Of a stretch of 64,000 bases of DNA, positions 36,429 through 45,587 are shown piece by piece (position 1 is the first letter of the stretch; each line of letters starts with the position of its first letter). The notes beneath the pieces are model-generated. The model saw only the letters and a program-made list of their open reading frames with translations, had not been told where the DNA came from and did not search any database. Both the position numbers and the translations under genes were made by a program. Source of the DNA: Acidovorax sp. Leaf78. GTDB lineage: Bacteria; Pseudomonadota; Gammaproteobacteria; Burkholderiales; Burkholderiaceae_C. Location of the stretch: positions 134,587 to 198,586 of the forward strand of contig NZ_LMLZ01000023.1 of the NCBI RefSeq assembly GCF_001422735.1, given 5' to 3'.

Positions 36429-37025
36429 TCAGGCGGGCGCTGCTGGCCCAGCCTTGCCTGCACGCCCCTTGAAGTCCACGATGGGCGCCAGACGGGCATC
36501 CCTGATTTCATCCAGGGAAAAGCCCAGAGCCTGCAGCGGCGCGGGCACGCGCTTCTTGCTGACCTTGGCTCCCGGCTTCACGGCGGGCTCTTCGCTCCAC
36601 ACGATCTGCCAGCCCCCTGCCTCGGCCCGCTCCAGCGTGCCGCGAAATTTCTTGCGGGTGGCGTTGACCTGCCCGCTCGCTGCGGCGCCGATGGGCGCCT
36701 TCAAAGTGATGTCGATGACCGAGCCTGCAAAACGCACGAAGTCCTGTTCGTGGCGCAGGGGGCGGTCGATGCCGGGTGAGGACACCTCAAGGCGCTTGTA
36801 CTCGACGCCATCGACCTCCAGCGCAAACTGCAGCTGGCGGGTGACCTTCTCGCAATCCTCGACCGTGACGAACTGATCGAGCAGGGGCGCGGGCGCATCG
36901 GCGGCCGGCTGCACCCAGGGCAAGTCGATGGTGATGCGCAGCAGACCACCGGCGGAGCGTTCGATCTCCACCAGGTCATACCCCAGGCCCGTCACTATTT
37001 GTTCAACGACTTGCTGCAATGCCAC
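36429..37025 (-). CDS. rimP: Ribosome maturation factor RimP
   Basis: This 198-residue protein is needed for 30S assembly. It starts with GTG at 37025 (VALQQVVEQIVTGLGYDLVE) and has LLRITIDLPW, then FALEVDGVEYKRLEVSSPGIDRPLRHEQDFVRFAG, the most conserved RimP stretch, in two parts. The C-terminal Lys/Ala-rich extension from about 170 is longer than in E. coli. It is the first gene of the operon. Confidence 0.95.
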   Translation of the reverse strand: MALQQVVEQIVTGLGYDLVEIERSAGGLLRITIDLPWVQPAADAPAPLLDQFVTVEDCEKVTRQLQFALEVDGVEYKRLEVSSPGIDRPLRHEQDFVRFAGSVIDITLKAPIGAAASGQVNATRKKFRGTLERAEAGGWQIVWSEEPAVKPGAKVSKKRVPAPLQALGFSLDEIRDARLAPIVDFKGRAGKAGPAAPA

Positions 37026-37095
37026 GTGTTCAGTTCAATCCCGGATAAACCACAAGATCTGGCGCAAACCGGGATCAGGCACCTGGCCCACCCAT

Positions 37096-37116
37096 GGTGC
37101 ACACGGCGTGTGCACC
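37096..37116. promoter_or_regulatory. Perfect 10-1-10 palindrome in the rimP-nusA-infB leader
   Basis: GGTGCACACG and CGTGTGCACC are exact inverted arms around one G. The element lies about 70 bp before the rimP start codon. It is followed on the plus strand by seven T residues, but no plus-strand gene precedes it. It could be an operator or a leader hairpin for the minus-strand operon. Confidence 0.5.
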
Positions 37117-37208
37117 CATTTTTTTGCGTCAGTCCAAAACAAAAAACCCGATAACCCCCGGAGACTCTTCTCCGACAGCTTCGAGCTCCAAAAGCGTTCG
37201 ACCAAAAA

Positions 37209-37235
37209 AAACGGGCGGTTGGTACCCGCCCGTTT
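37209..37235 (-). terminator. Intrinsic terminator downstream of the SNF2 helicase gene
   Basis: AAACGGGCGG (37209-37218) and CCGCCCGTTT (37226-37235) form a 10-bp stem with a loop of 7. On the minus strand the stem is followed by eight T residues. It would stop transcripts arriving from the helicase gene before the rimP operon. Confidence 0.85.
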
Positions 37236-37428
37236 GGTCGTGAGACTCGTATTGTAGCGTGCAAAGTGTTGATTTGCAAAGGCGCGCACTCGCAAAACTG
37301 TTGTGAACGCACCCCGAATCCGGCGAAAACCAGCATTCATGCGGCTGCGAGCGGGGTGCACGCCATGGGCGACAAATACCCACAGCCAAAACGGCACGTG
37401 GCGCGCGCCCCACACGCGCCAGCCGCTA

Positions 37429-40400
37429 TCACTGCGATAGCGGCGCCAGCAGCTCGGCCAGGTCGCCCTCGGTGAACAGCGGCTCCTTGCGCGCGGCGGC
37501 GCCGCTGTACAGGCTGCCGGCCAGCTGCGCCTTCCTGTCCTGCAGCGCCAGGATGCGCTCTTCGATGGTGCCCTGCGCCACGAGCTTGATCACCCACACG
37601 CTCTGCGTCTGGCCGATGCGGTGGGCGCGGTCGGTGGCCTGGGCCTCGGCCGCGGGGTTCCACCAGGGGTCGAAGTGGATCACGGTGTCGGCCTGCGGCA
37701 GGTTCAGCCCCACCCCGCCCGCCTTCAGGCTGATGAGGAACAGCGGCACCTGCCCGCTGGTGAACTGCGCGATGACCGCGTCACGCTTTTGGCTCTGCCC
37801 GGTGAGCTTGACCCAGGGCAGGCCGCGCTTTTTCAGCTCGGCCTCGATCAGCGTGAGCATGCTGGTGAACTGCGAGAACAGCAGCACCCGCCGCCCCTCG
37901 GCCAGCATCTCGGGCAGCATCACCATCAGTTGCTCCAGCTTGGCCGATGCGTTGACGGCCCGGGCGGCGTCGAGCGGCAGCAGTTGCGGGTGGCAGCACA
38001 CCTGGCGCAGCTTGAGCAGGGCATCCAGCACGGTGATCTGCGATTTGGCCAGCCCTTTGGTGTGCAGCGCCTCGCGCACGGTTTTCTCCATGCCCAGGCG
38101 GATGGTCTCGTACAGGTCGGCCTGCGCGCCGGCCAGCTCCACTGGCATCACGGTCTCGACCTTGGGCGGCAGCTCGCCGGCCACCAGGGCCTTGGTGCGC
38201 CGCAGCATGAACGGCGTGATGCGCGCGCGCAGCTGCGCCATGCGCGCGCCGTCACCCTGCTTTTCGATCGGCGTGCGAAACACCTGCTTGAAGCGCTGCT
38301 GGCTGCCCAGAAACCCCGGCATCAAAAAGTGGAACAGGCTCCAGATCTCGCCCAGGTGGTTTTCCATGGGTGTGCCCGACAGGCACAGGCGGTGGCGCGC
38401 GTTGAGCGCGCCCACCACCTGCGCCGCCTGGGTGCTGGCGTTCTTGATGTTCTGCGCCTCGTCCAACACCACCAGGTGCCACGGCTGAGCCAGCCACCGG
38501 TCGCGGTCGCGCTGCAGCAGCGAATACGGGGCGATCACGAGGTCGTGCTCGGCCACCGCGTCGGCCACCGCATGGCGGCCCGCGCCATGCAGCACCAGGC
38601 AGCGCAGGCCGGGGCAAAAGCGCGCCGCCTCGCGCTGCCAGTTGCCCATCAGGCTCACGGGTGCAATGACGAGCGCGGGGTCGGTCAGGCGCCCGGCGTC
38701 TTTTTCGACCTGGATGTGGGCCAGGGTCTGCAGCGTCTTGCCCAGGCCCATGTCGTCGGCCAGCACCCCGGCCAGGCCGTGGGCGCGCAAGAACTGCAGC
38801 CAGTTCAGGCCCTGCTGCTGGTATGGCCGCAGGGTGGCGCGCACGCCGGCGGGCAGCGGCACCTGGGGCAAGGCACTGGCGCCCTGCAGCTGGTCCACCA
38901 CGGCGCGCAGCGCGTGGGCGCCCTGCCACGGCACGCCCTGGCCCAGCGCGGCGCTGGTGCGCAGGGCGTCCAGGCGCGACAGCTTCAGGCTGTCGGCGGT
39001 GAAGTCGTGCGCCCGGTCACCCACCAGGTCCAGCAGCGCGGCCATCCAGGGGCGCAGGGTGTCGGTCGGCAGGCGCACGAACCCCGGGCCCTGCAGCGAT
39101 GGCAGGTAGACATAGGGCGGCAGTTGGGGCAGGCCGGTGGCGGCATCCAGCGGCTGGTCGGCTGCGGCGGCGATCAGGTCGGGCAGCCAGGGCAGGATGT
39201 TGTGGCGCACGCCGTTCACCTCCATGCCCAGCGACAGCGCAAACCAGGGGGACGTGGCCTCATCGCCTCCGCTTCCGCCTGCGCCTTCTCCTCCCTTGCC
39301 ATCGCCATCGCCCGCACCGTCTGGCTGCAGCGCCACGGCCAGCGTGTCGGCATGGGTGATCCAGCCGTTGAGCGCCGCATCCACCGTGACGGCAAAGCCT
39401 GCGTCGCGCAGCACCGCGAAGCCGTTGTCGGCCCAGTGCATCCAGGCGGTTTGCGGCTGCTCGCCGGGAATGCCGAACAGGCCGTCGTCGGTGCCCAGCA
39501 GGCCCAGGTGAAGCAGGCGTTCGATGGCCGACAGCTCGGCCACTGCATCGCGCTGCAGCAGCACCTGGACGCCGTCGGCCCCCGGGACCATCAAGGCCAG
39601 GTCCTGCCCCGCCCACCAGCCCACGTGGCCCTGGTAGTCGAACTGCAATTGCGCGGTGATCAGGCCCATGTCGGGCATATCTGCAGGCGGTGTGGGCGCC
39701 AGAAACAGCCGCGCCAGGGGCTTCACGCCCTGCACCCGGGCGAAGGGCGCCCCCACCGGCGGCAGCGGCAGCACGCCGCCCAGGCGGGTGGCCAGCTCGG
39801 CCTGGTGCTTTTGCAGCGCCGCGGTGCTCAGCGCCGGCGCCTTGAGCAGCATGGCCAGTTGCGCCGCGCTCAGGCCCTGCAAGTCGACCGTGCCGCACAG
39901 GCCGTTGGCAGCGTCCACGTACAAAGGCGGACTGTTGCTGCACAGCGTGGCCGTGGTGCCGGGCAGGCCGGGGCGCAGCGCCCAGGTGGTGTCGCCACCG
40001 GCCGCAGCCGGGGCGCGTGACTCGTGCCAGGCCCAGGCGATAGCCAGCGGCGGCCCCCAGGCCAGGGGCGTGCCCACCATGGAGCCGCCCGCATCCGCGA
40101 ACAGGCGGCCGGTGCTGGCCGCCTGCTGCAGCGCCAGCACGCCCACCGAGCCCTCCAGCACCGCCACCGGCCCGGCGCTGTAGGCCGAGTAGTAGCCCAG
40201 CCCGCGCGGCATGGCGCGCAGCAGCTGCAGCACCTGGCGGTCGGCGTCGCTTGCGCGGTCGTACACCGCCTGCCCTGGCGCGGGCTGGGTGCGCACCGGC
40301 TTGGGCTTGGCCCAGCCGCCGGTCAGCTTGGGGTAGGAGACCACGGCTTCGAGCTGCATTTGCTGCAGCGTGGCGCGGGGCAGCCCCACGGTGGAGACCA

Positions 40401-40926
40401 GATACAGGTACTGCTCGGGCCGGTCCACCTGTGGGTCAGCGGGTGCGGTGGCCGACGCGCCCGCCGCGCGGTCCCATTCGCGCAGCCAGTGCACCAGCCG
40501 CGCCTCGGCCTCGGTGCGGGCCAGCGCTTCCTTGCGCTCTTGCAGGGCCTTCAGCGCGTCCGCAGCCTGGGTGGCCTGCGTGGCCGTGGCCGGCGGCTCG
40601 CCGCCCAGGTGCACGGATTTGAGCGCCAGCGCCACCGCGTGCTTGCAGTCGGCCCCCACCGGGCAGCTGCATTCGCCCCACCACGACTGGACCACGCCGG
40701 CGTCGGACAGGGTGAGCTGGACGCGCACGGCATACGGCACCGGCTGGCTGCCCAGCACCTCGCCGTCCAGCGCCCACCCGGCCATGCCGTCCGGCTTGAC
40801 GGCGATGCGCAGCACGGCCCCCTGGCGGTGCAGCGCTGCCCCGCGCGACCAGGTGCCTTTGTCGCACTGGGCCTGCAATGAACCGATCTGGAACCAGGGG
40901 GGACGGGGCGTAGGCACAAAATCCAA
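37429..40926 (-). CDS. SWIM-domain SNF2-type DEAD/DEAH-box helicase
   Basis: This 1165-residue protein has a SWIM zinc-binding motif near the N-terminus (ECSCPVGADCKHAVALALK, CxCx-CxH, residues about 88-106). A long middle domain follows, then an SNF2/Rad54-like ATPase at about 690-1165: GVLADDMGLGKTLQTLAHI (Walker A), VVLDEAQNIKN (DExQ box), LCLSGTPMENHLGEIWSLF, and helicase C with HFDPWWNPAAEAQATDRAHRIGQ. It is a DNA translocase and belongs to the bacterial SNF2 (HepA-like) group. The start is uncertain: TTG at 40926 or GTG at 40917, neither with a clear ribosome-binding site. Confidence 0.93.
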   Translation of the reverse strand: MDFVPTPRPPWFQIGSLQAQCDKGTWSRGAALHRQGAVLRIAVKPDGMAGWALDGEVLGSQPVPYAVRVQLTLSDAGVVQSWWGECSCPVGADCKHAVALALKSVHLGGEPPATATQATQAADALKALQERKEALARTEAEARLVHWLREWDRAAGASATAPADPQVDRPEQYLYLVSTVGLPRATLQQMQLEAVVSYPKLTGGWAKPKPVRTQPAPGQAVYDRASDADRQVLQLLRAMPRGLGYYSAYSAGPVAVLEGSVGVLALQQAASTGRLFADAGGSMVGTPLAWGPPLAIAWAWHESRAPAAAGGDTTWALRPGLPGTTATLCSNSPPLYVDAANGLCGTVDLQGLSAAQLAMLLKAPALSTAALQKHQAELATRLGGVLPLPPVGAPFARVQGVKPLARLFLAPTPPADMPDMGLITAQLQFDYQGHVGWWAGQDLALMVPGADGVQVLLQRDAVAELSAIERLLHLGLLGTDDGLFGIPGEQPQTAWMHWADNGFAVLRDAGFAVTVDAALNGWITHADTLAVALQPDGAGDGDGKGGEGAGGSGGDEATSPWFALSLGMEVNGVRHNILPWLPDLIAAAADQPLDAATGLPQLPPYVYLPSLQGPGFVRLPTDTLRPWMAALLDLVGDRAHDFTADSLKLSRLDALRTSAALGQGVPWQGAHALRAVVDQLQGASALPQVPLPAGVRATLRPYQQQGLNWLQFLRAHGLAGVLADDMGLGKTLQTLAHIQVEKDAGRLTDPALVIAPVSLMGNWQREAARFCPGLRCLVLHGAGRHAVADAVAEHDLVIAPYSLLQRDRDRWLAQPWHLVVLDEAQNIKNASTQAAQVVGALNARHRLCLSGTPMENHLGEIWSLFHFLMPGFLGSQQRFKQVFRTPIEKQGDGARMAQLRARITPFMLRRTKALVAGELPPKVETVMPVELAGAQADLYETIRLGMEKTVREALHTKGLAKSQITVLDALLKLRQVCCHPQLLPLDAARAVNASAKLEQLMVMLPEMLAEGRRVLLFSQFTSMLTLIEAELKKRGLPWVKLTGQSQKRDAVIAQFTSGQVPLFLISLKAGGVGLNLPQADTVIHFDPWWNPAAEAQATDRAHRIGQTQSVWVIKLVAQGTIEERILALQDRKAQLAGSLYSGAAARKEPLFTEGDLAELLAPLSQ

Positions 40927-40937
40927 GCAAAAACCGG

Positions 40938-40983
40938 CTCTACCGCTTGTCTATCAAGCGCCAGCAGCTATAAAAAAAGGAGC
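40938..40983. repeat. GCGCTAGCAGCTAT-type repeat, copy upstream of the helicase
   Basis: CTCTACCGCTTGTCTATC followed by AAGCGCCAGCAGCTAT and an A-run gives a near match to 60311-60358. It lies in the short space between the thioredoxin-like gene and the helicase start, where it may influence expression of the helicase. Confidence 0.7.
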
Positions 40984-41019
40984 ATTCCGCACCAACAGAA
41001 GAGAAAACCGCCGCAGCGC

Positions 41020-41439
41020 CTACCGGCTGCGCGCAGCACGCACGCGCTCGAAGACCTCTTGCGCCTCACCCCCCGTACCGCCTGTACTGCCCGCACCGCC
41101 CGCCTGGGGCGACGACGCCTGCAGGCTGGCCAGCAGCCGCCCCAGCACCGGCGCCTGCGGCAACAGCGGCCCGAGGAACAGCGCCCGTTCGCCATCGGCG
41201 ATCAGCAGCGTGGGGAAGGTTTCCACATCCAGGTCACCGGCGATCTCCGCGTCGTCCTCGATGTCCACCCATTCGAAGCGCACGTCCGGGTGCGCGCGGG
41301 CCAGTTCGTCGAACAGGAGGCGGTACACGCCGCAGGTGCCGCACCAGGCAGCGCACAGGCACACGGCCCACCAGCCGCCCGGGGTGGCGGCGGCCGGGCT
41401 CTGCGGCGTGGGGTCTGGCAACGAGGCCGGGCTTTGCAT
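41020..41439 (-). CDS. Thioredoxin-family protein
   Basis: This 139-residue protein has a thioredoxin fold with the redox motif in CLCAAWCGTCGVYRLLFDELA (CGTC, about residues 33-36) and the cis-Pro in VETFPTLLIAD. No signal peptide is present; the N-terminus is Pro/Ser-rich, so it is probably cytoplasmic. It lies 74 bp downstream of a cytochrome c gene on the same strand. A role in haem-protein maturation is possible but unsupported. The C-terminal Gly/Ser-rich tail is not conserved. Confidence 0.87.
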   Translation of the reverse strand: MQSPASLPDPTPQSPAAATPGGWWAVCLCAAWCGTCGVYRLLFDELARAHPDVRFEWVDIEDDAEIAGDLDVETFPTLLIADGERALFLGPLLPQAPVLGRLLASLQASSPQAGGAGSTGGTGGEAQEVFERVRAARSR

Positions 41440-41513
41440 CGACGGGGGCTCCTTCGGGGGTGGGCGGCGCGGCGGGCGCTGCCGGCAGACCCTGCCACCG
41501 CACTACCGCACCT

Positions 41514-42809
41514 TTACATGCCGCGCCGTTCGCGGGCGCGGTAAACCTCGATGGTACCCACACCGGGCGCCCGGTTGCCCCAGCTGTTGCGCACAAAGGT
41601 GGTCACCGCCGCCACGTCCTCGTCGCCCAGCGTTTGCTGAAACGGCGGCATGCCGTGCGGGCGCGGGTTGCCGGCCGTGGCGGGCAGGTAGCCGCCCTGC
41701 AGCACCACCCGCACCACGTTGGTCGGGTCGGCCAGCAGCACGGCGCGGTTGCCCGCCAGCGCCGGGAAGGCGCCCGCCTGGCCCTGCCCTGCATCGCCGT
41801 GGCATTGCGCGCACTGCTGCTCGTACACCTTGCCGCCCCGCGCCATGGCGGCGGCGGGTGGCGCGGTGTAGGGCGCCGGGGTGGCGCGGGCGGCCTGCTG
41901 CGGCAGCGCCTGCAGGTACACGGCCATGGCACGGGCGTCGGCATCGGTCAGGTACTGCGTGCTGCGGAACACCACCTCGGCCATGGGGCCCAGCACCGAT
42001 CCGTGCGGGGCCACGCCGGTTTTCAGCAAGGCCACCACGTCGTCCGTGGCCCATTCCTTCACGCCCGCCTCGGCCGCCGCGTTGAGCGCGGGGGCATACC
42101 AGTTCTGCACCGGGATCAGCCCGCCGTTGAAGGCCTTGGCGTCGGCCGTGGCGCCCAGCGCGTTGCGCGGCGTGTGGCAGGCCGTGCAGTGGCCCAGGCC
42201 GTTGACCAGGTAGGCGCCGCGGTCGTATTCCGCCGTCTTCGTGGGCGCGGCGTCGGCCGCGGTGCTGGCGGCGCCCGGAGCAAAGAACAGCGCACGCCAC
42301 ACCGCCAGCGCCGCCTGCGTGCTGTACGGAAAGCGCAGCGCGTGTTCGCGGTTGGCCTGCGCCGCAGCGGGCACGCTCTGCAGGTACGCAAAGATGGCGT
42401 CCGAATCCGCGCGCGTCACCTGGGTGTAGTTGGGATACGGAAAGGCCGGATACAGCAGCCGCCCGTCCTTGCTGCGGCCATGGTGCATGGCGCGCCAGAA
42501 CTCGGCGGACGTCCAGCTGCCGATGCCCTGCGCCGGGTCGGGCGTGAGGTTGGAGGTGTGCACCACGCCGAACGGCGTCTCGATGCCGCGCCCGCCCGCA
42601 AACGGCGCGCCGCCCTGCGTGGTGTGGCAGGCCATGCAGTTGCCGACGCGCGCCAGGTACTCGCCGCGCGCCACCAGCGCGGGCGTGCTCTGCAGCGTCT
42701 CGGCCGCGGGCAGCGGCTCTTCGCCGCGCAGGTTGAGCGTGATGACGGCCGCGGCCGCGATGCCCACGGCTGCCAGCACGGAAGAAAGGGTCCAGAGGAT
42801 GCGTTTCAT
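41514..42809 (-). CDS. Triheme c-type cytochrome, membrane-anchored
   Basis: This 431-residue protein begins with an N-terminal membrane anchor (ILWTLSSVLAAVGIAAAAVITL). Three haem c sites follow: CMACH, CTACH and CAQCH. The arrangement and spacing (VARGEYLARVGNCMACHT, FAGGRGIETPFGVVHTSN, DRGAYLVNGLGHCTACHTPRN) match the cytochrome c subunit of membrane-bound alcohol/sugar-acid dehydrogenases. No flavin or PQQ dehydrogenase subunit is present nearby. It forms an operon with the diheme cytochrome upstream, from which it is 13 bp away. Confidence 0.93.
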   Translation of the reverse strand: MKRILWTLSSVLAAVGIAAAAVITLNLRGEEPLPAAETLQSTPALVARGEYLARVGNCMACHTTQGGAPFAGGRGIETPFGVVHTSNLTPDPAQGIGSWTSAEFWRAMHHGRSKDGRLLYPAFPYPNYTQVTRADSDAIFAYLQSVPAAAQANREHALRFPYSTQAALAVWRALFFAPGAASTAADAAPTKTAEYDRGAYLVNGLGHCTACHTPRNALGATADAKAFNGGLIPVQNWYAPALNAAAEAGVKEWATDDVVALLKTGVAPHGSVLGPMAEVVFRSTQYLTDADARAMAVYLQALPQQAARATPAPYTAPPAAAMARGGKVYEQQCAQCHGDAGQGQAGAFPALAGNRAVLLADPTNVVRVVLQGGYLPATAGNPRPHGMPPFQQTLGDEDVAAVTTFVRNSWGNRAPGVGTIEVYRARERRGM

Positions 42810-42822
42810 GGGTGCATCCTTC

Positions 42823-43662
42823 TCAACGTGCTGAAACTGCAGCAGCCACCGGCACCTCGGCCACGCCGCCGCAGCGGGCGGGCATGGCGGCCGGCAGGGT
42901 GCGCGCGGGCTTGCCGCCCCCGGCCACGGGCTGGGCCGCCAGCCAGGCCGACACGGCGCTCACATCGTCGGGCGTCAACTGCCGGGCGATGTCGGCCATG
43001 CAGTCGGGCGCATGGGCGCGGCGCTGGCCGGTCTTCCAGGCGCCCAGCTGGCTGTTGAGGTAGTCGCGCGGCAGGCCCAGCAGGCCCGGGATGGACGGCG
43101 CCACGCCCGTCATGGCGCTGCCGTGGCACGACACGCAGGCGGGGATGCGGCGCGCGGCGTCGCCCTGCTGCACCAGCACGCGCCCCTGTTCCAGCGCGGC
43201 GGCTGGCGCCTGGGGTGCGGGCGGCGGCGGGTACGGCACGTCTTGCGCCGCAAAGTGATCGGCCATTTCACGCAGGTAGTCGTCCGTCAGGTGCTCGATG
43301 AGGTAGGTCATCTGCGGGTAGCTGCGCCGCCCGTCGCGGAAGTTGAGCAACTGGTTGGCCAGGTAGCCCGCCGGCTTGCCCGCGATGCGCGGGAAGTAGC
43401 CCTCCTGCGTGGCCCGCCCTTCCTTGCCGTGGCAGGCGGTGCAGGCCAGCACGCGCGAGGCCATGGCGGCGGCAGGCACCGTGGGCGCTGCTGCAGCCGT
43501 GGCAGATGCGGACATCGTGGCCGACGCCGTGGCTGGCGGGGTGGGAGCAGCGGGCGCGGCCAGCGCGCTGGCGCTGAAAACCGCCGCTACCGAGACAGCC
43601 GCCACCGCAGCAGCAGGCCAGCCAGAAACAGGGCGCAGCAGGCTGCGCAGGCAATCAATCAT
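42823..43662 (-). CDS. Diheme c-type cytochrome (cytochrome c4-like)
   Basis: This 279-residue exported protein has a signal peptide (LLRPVSGWPAAAVAAVSVAAVFSASALAA, in part) and an Ala/Thr-rich linker. Two haem domains follow with CTACHGKEG and CVSCHGSAM, each followed by an FPRIAGKPAGYLANQL- or IPGLLGLPRDYLNSQL-type Met-ligand segment characteristic of cytochrome c4/c553. The start at 43662 fits the signal peptide. It is the first gene of the cytochrome operon and is divergent from the MocR regulator, 203 bp away. Confidence 0.93.
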   Translation of the reverse strand: MIDCLRSLLRPVSGWPAAAVAAVSVAAVFSASALAAPAAPTPPATASATMSASATAAAAPTVPAAAMASRVLACTACHGKEGRATQEGYFPRIAGKPAGYLANQLLNFRDGRRSYPQMTYLIEHLTDDYLREMADHFAAQDVPYPPPPAPQAPAAALEQGRVLVQQGDAARRIPACVSCHGSAMTGVAPSIPGLLGLPRDYLNSQLGAWKTGQRRAHAPDCMADIARQLTPDDVSAVSAWLAAQPVAGGGKPARTLPAAMPARCGGVAEVPVAAAVSAR

Positions 43663-43766
43663 GGGTTTTATTCGGGTGGGGATCGACAGGGTCGCCAGCT
43701 GGGCCGGGCGTTCATCACCGCCCGCACCAGCGCACCACGGCACTCTACGCCCAACCCCCAAAACAG

Positions 43767-43804
43767 TACAGATTCAGTTTCCAGTTAAAAATACAGATCA
43801 GTTT
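43767..43804. promoter_or_regulatory. Direct-repeat operator candidate for the MocR-type regulator
   Basis: TACAGATTCAGTTT (43767-43780) and TACAGATCAGTTT (43792-43804) are direct repeats 25 bp apart start to start, in the space between the cytochrome operon and the MocR gene. GabR/PdxR/MocR proteins are known to bind direct repeats near their own divergent promoters. Confidence 0.55.
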
Positions 43805-43865
43805 GCGCTGTATCCGCTCCCAGGCCCCCATGGCCCAAGGGGCCCACCCCGTCAGCCCGCCCCCC

Positions 43866-45344
43866 ATGAAACGCTACGAACGCCACGCCGACGCCATCGC
43901 CCAGCTCATCCACAGCCGCGCACTGCGCCCGGGCGACCGCGTGCCGTCGGTGCGCGAGGCCAGCCGCACGCGCGGCATCAGCCCGTCCACCGTGTTCGAG
44001 GCGTACTACCTGCTGGAGGCCCAGGGGCTCATCCACGCCCGGCCGCGTTCGGGCTACTACGTCAGCGCGCGGCTGCCCGCCACCGGGTCGCGCCCCGCAG
44101 AGCCCCTGCCCTCGCAGCCCGCGCGCACCTCCACCGGCGTGGCCATCAGCGACCTGGTGTTCGAAGTGCTGGGCCTGGCGCGCGACCGCGACCTGGTGCC
44201 GCTGGGCTCGGCCTTCCCGGGGCTGGAGCTGTTTCCGCTGGACCGGCTGGCGCGCTGCCTGGCCAGCGGCATGCGCAAGCTCGACCCCTGGAACATCGTG
44301 CAAAGCCTGCCGCCCGGCGACGAACGCCTGCGCCAGCAGATCGCGCTGCGCTACGGCCTGCACGGCAGCGCGGTGGCTGTGGAAGAAATCATCATCACCA
44401 ACGGCGCGATGGAGGCCCTGAACCTGTGCCTGGAGGCCGTCACCCAGCCGGGCGACATCGTGGTGGTCGAATCCCCCACCTTCTACGCCGCGCTGCAGGC
44501 GCTGGAGCGGCTGAACCTGCAGGCGCTGGAGATTGCCACCCACCCGCGCGACGGCATCGACCTGGCCGCCCTGGCCGAGGCGCTGGAGCGCCAGCCCGCC
44601 CACCAGCGGGTCAAGGCCTGCTGGCTCATGCCCAGCTTTCAGAACCCGCTGGGCAGCCTGATGCCCGAAAGCAAGAAGCGCGAGCTGGTCGCCCTGCTGG
44701 CCCGCCACCAGGTGCCGCTGATCGAAGACGACGTGTACGGCGAGCTGCACTTCGCCCCGCACCGCCCGCCCCCGGCCAAGGCGTTCGATACCCACGGCCT
44801 GGTGATGCACTGCAGCTCGTTCAGCAAGAGCCTGGCGCCCGGCTACCGCGTGGGCTGGGTGGCGGCGGGCCGCTTTGCCACGGCGGTGCAGCGCTTGAAG
44901 CTCATGACCACCCTCTCGGCCGCCACGCCGTCGCAGCAGGCGCTGTCCGAATACCTGGCCCAGGGCGGCTACGACCGGCACCTGCGCCAGCTGCGCCGCA
45001 GCCTGGCGCAGCAGCAGGCCATCGCGCTGGGCGCGGTGGCCCGGCACTTCCCGCCGGGCACGCGGGTGTCGCAGCCCGAGGGCGGGTACTTTGTGTGGGT
45101 GGAGCTGCCGCCGCAGGTCGACGCCCTGCAACTGCACCGCCAGGCACTGCAGCAGGGCATCAGCCTGGCGCCGGGGCAGATCTTCTCGGCCGACCGGCGC
45201 TTTGCCCACTGCGTGCGCATCAACTACGGGCACCCGGCGCAAAGCCGCCTGGAAGCCGCGCTGCAGACGGTGGGCGAGCTGGCGACGGCCCTGGCCCAAA
45301 GTAGCCCAGGGCCGGGCGAGCACGGCGATTCAACCGCTGATTGA
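43866..45344 (+). CDS. MocR-family regulator (GntR winged helix fused to aminotransferase)
   Basis: This 492-residue protein has an N-terminal GntR-type winged helix, residues about 5-75 (ALRPGDRVPSVREASRTRGISPSTVFEAYYLLEAQGLI, in two parts). It is joined to a fold-type I aminotransferase domain with the PLP lysine in SSFSKSLAPGYRVGW and LIEDDVYGELHF upstream. Such proteins sense PLP-linked amines or amino acids and activate genes nearby. The start at 43866 gives the conserved MKRYERHADAIAQLI. The upstream direct repeats suggest autoregulation. Confidence 0.93.
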   Translation: MKRYERHADAIAQLIHSRALRPGDRVPSVREASRTRGISPSTVFEAYYLLEAQGLIHARPRSGYYVSARLPATGSRPAEPLPSQPARTSTGVAISDLVFEVLGLARDRDLVPLGSAFPGLELFPLDRLARCLASGMRKLDPWNIVQSLPPGDERLRQQIALRYGLHGSAVAVEEIIITNGAMEALNLCLEAVTQPGDIVVVESPTFYAALQALERLNLQALEIATHPRDGIDLAALAEALERQPAHQRVKACWLMPSFQNPLGSLMPESKKRELVALLARHQVPLIEDDVYGELHFAPHRPPPAKAFDTHGLVMHCSSFSKSLAPGYRVGWVAAGRFATAVQRLKLMTTLSAATPSQQALSEYLAQGGYDRHLRQLRRSLAQQQAIALGAVARHFPPGTRVSQPEGGYFVWVELPPQVDALQLHRQALQQGISLAPGQIFSADRRFAHCVRINYGHPAQSRLEAALQTVGELATALAQSSPGPGEHGDSTAD

Positions 45345-45587
45345 ATCTATGAATCAACCAATAGTTGAACCGCGGCGGGCCGCGCGGACCCGCCCGCACC
45401 GCGCCACCACAGCACGTTTTGGCTTGCAGCCACCTGACGAAACCCCGCGGCGTTGGAAAGGCCCAACCTCGGGTTCTCCCGACCTCGGCACGGCTTTTGC
45501 AACGGCATACTGACCGCCGCCCGCAACCCGGGCAGCGCTACCAGTCTGGCAACCCGCCAGCATCCACCACCCACCCAACGCCCCACC

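Larger units (their letters stand above)
37026..37428. other. Leader and promoter region upstream of rimP
   Basis: This 403-bp space lies between the SNF2 helicase gene and rimP. It contains the 21-base palindrome at 37096-37116 and the helicase terminator at 37209-37235. I looked for a tRNA, as found upstream of rimP in enterobacteria (metY), and found none. No open frame with family resemblance is present. Confidence 0.6.

Noticed and set aside
37026-37260. tRNA gene upstream of rimP
   Set aside because: No cloverleaf with a T-arm GTTCRANNC in a consistent place could be found.
37035-37415. 126-codon minus-strand frame between the helicase and rimP
   Set aside because: It runs through the helicase terminator stem and the leader palindrome; composition is not coding-like.
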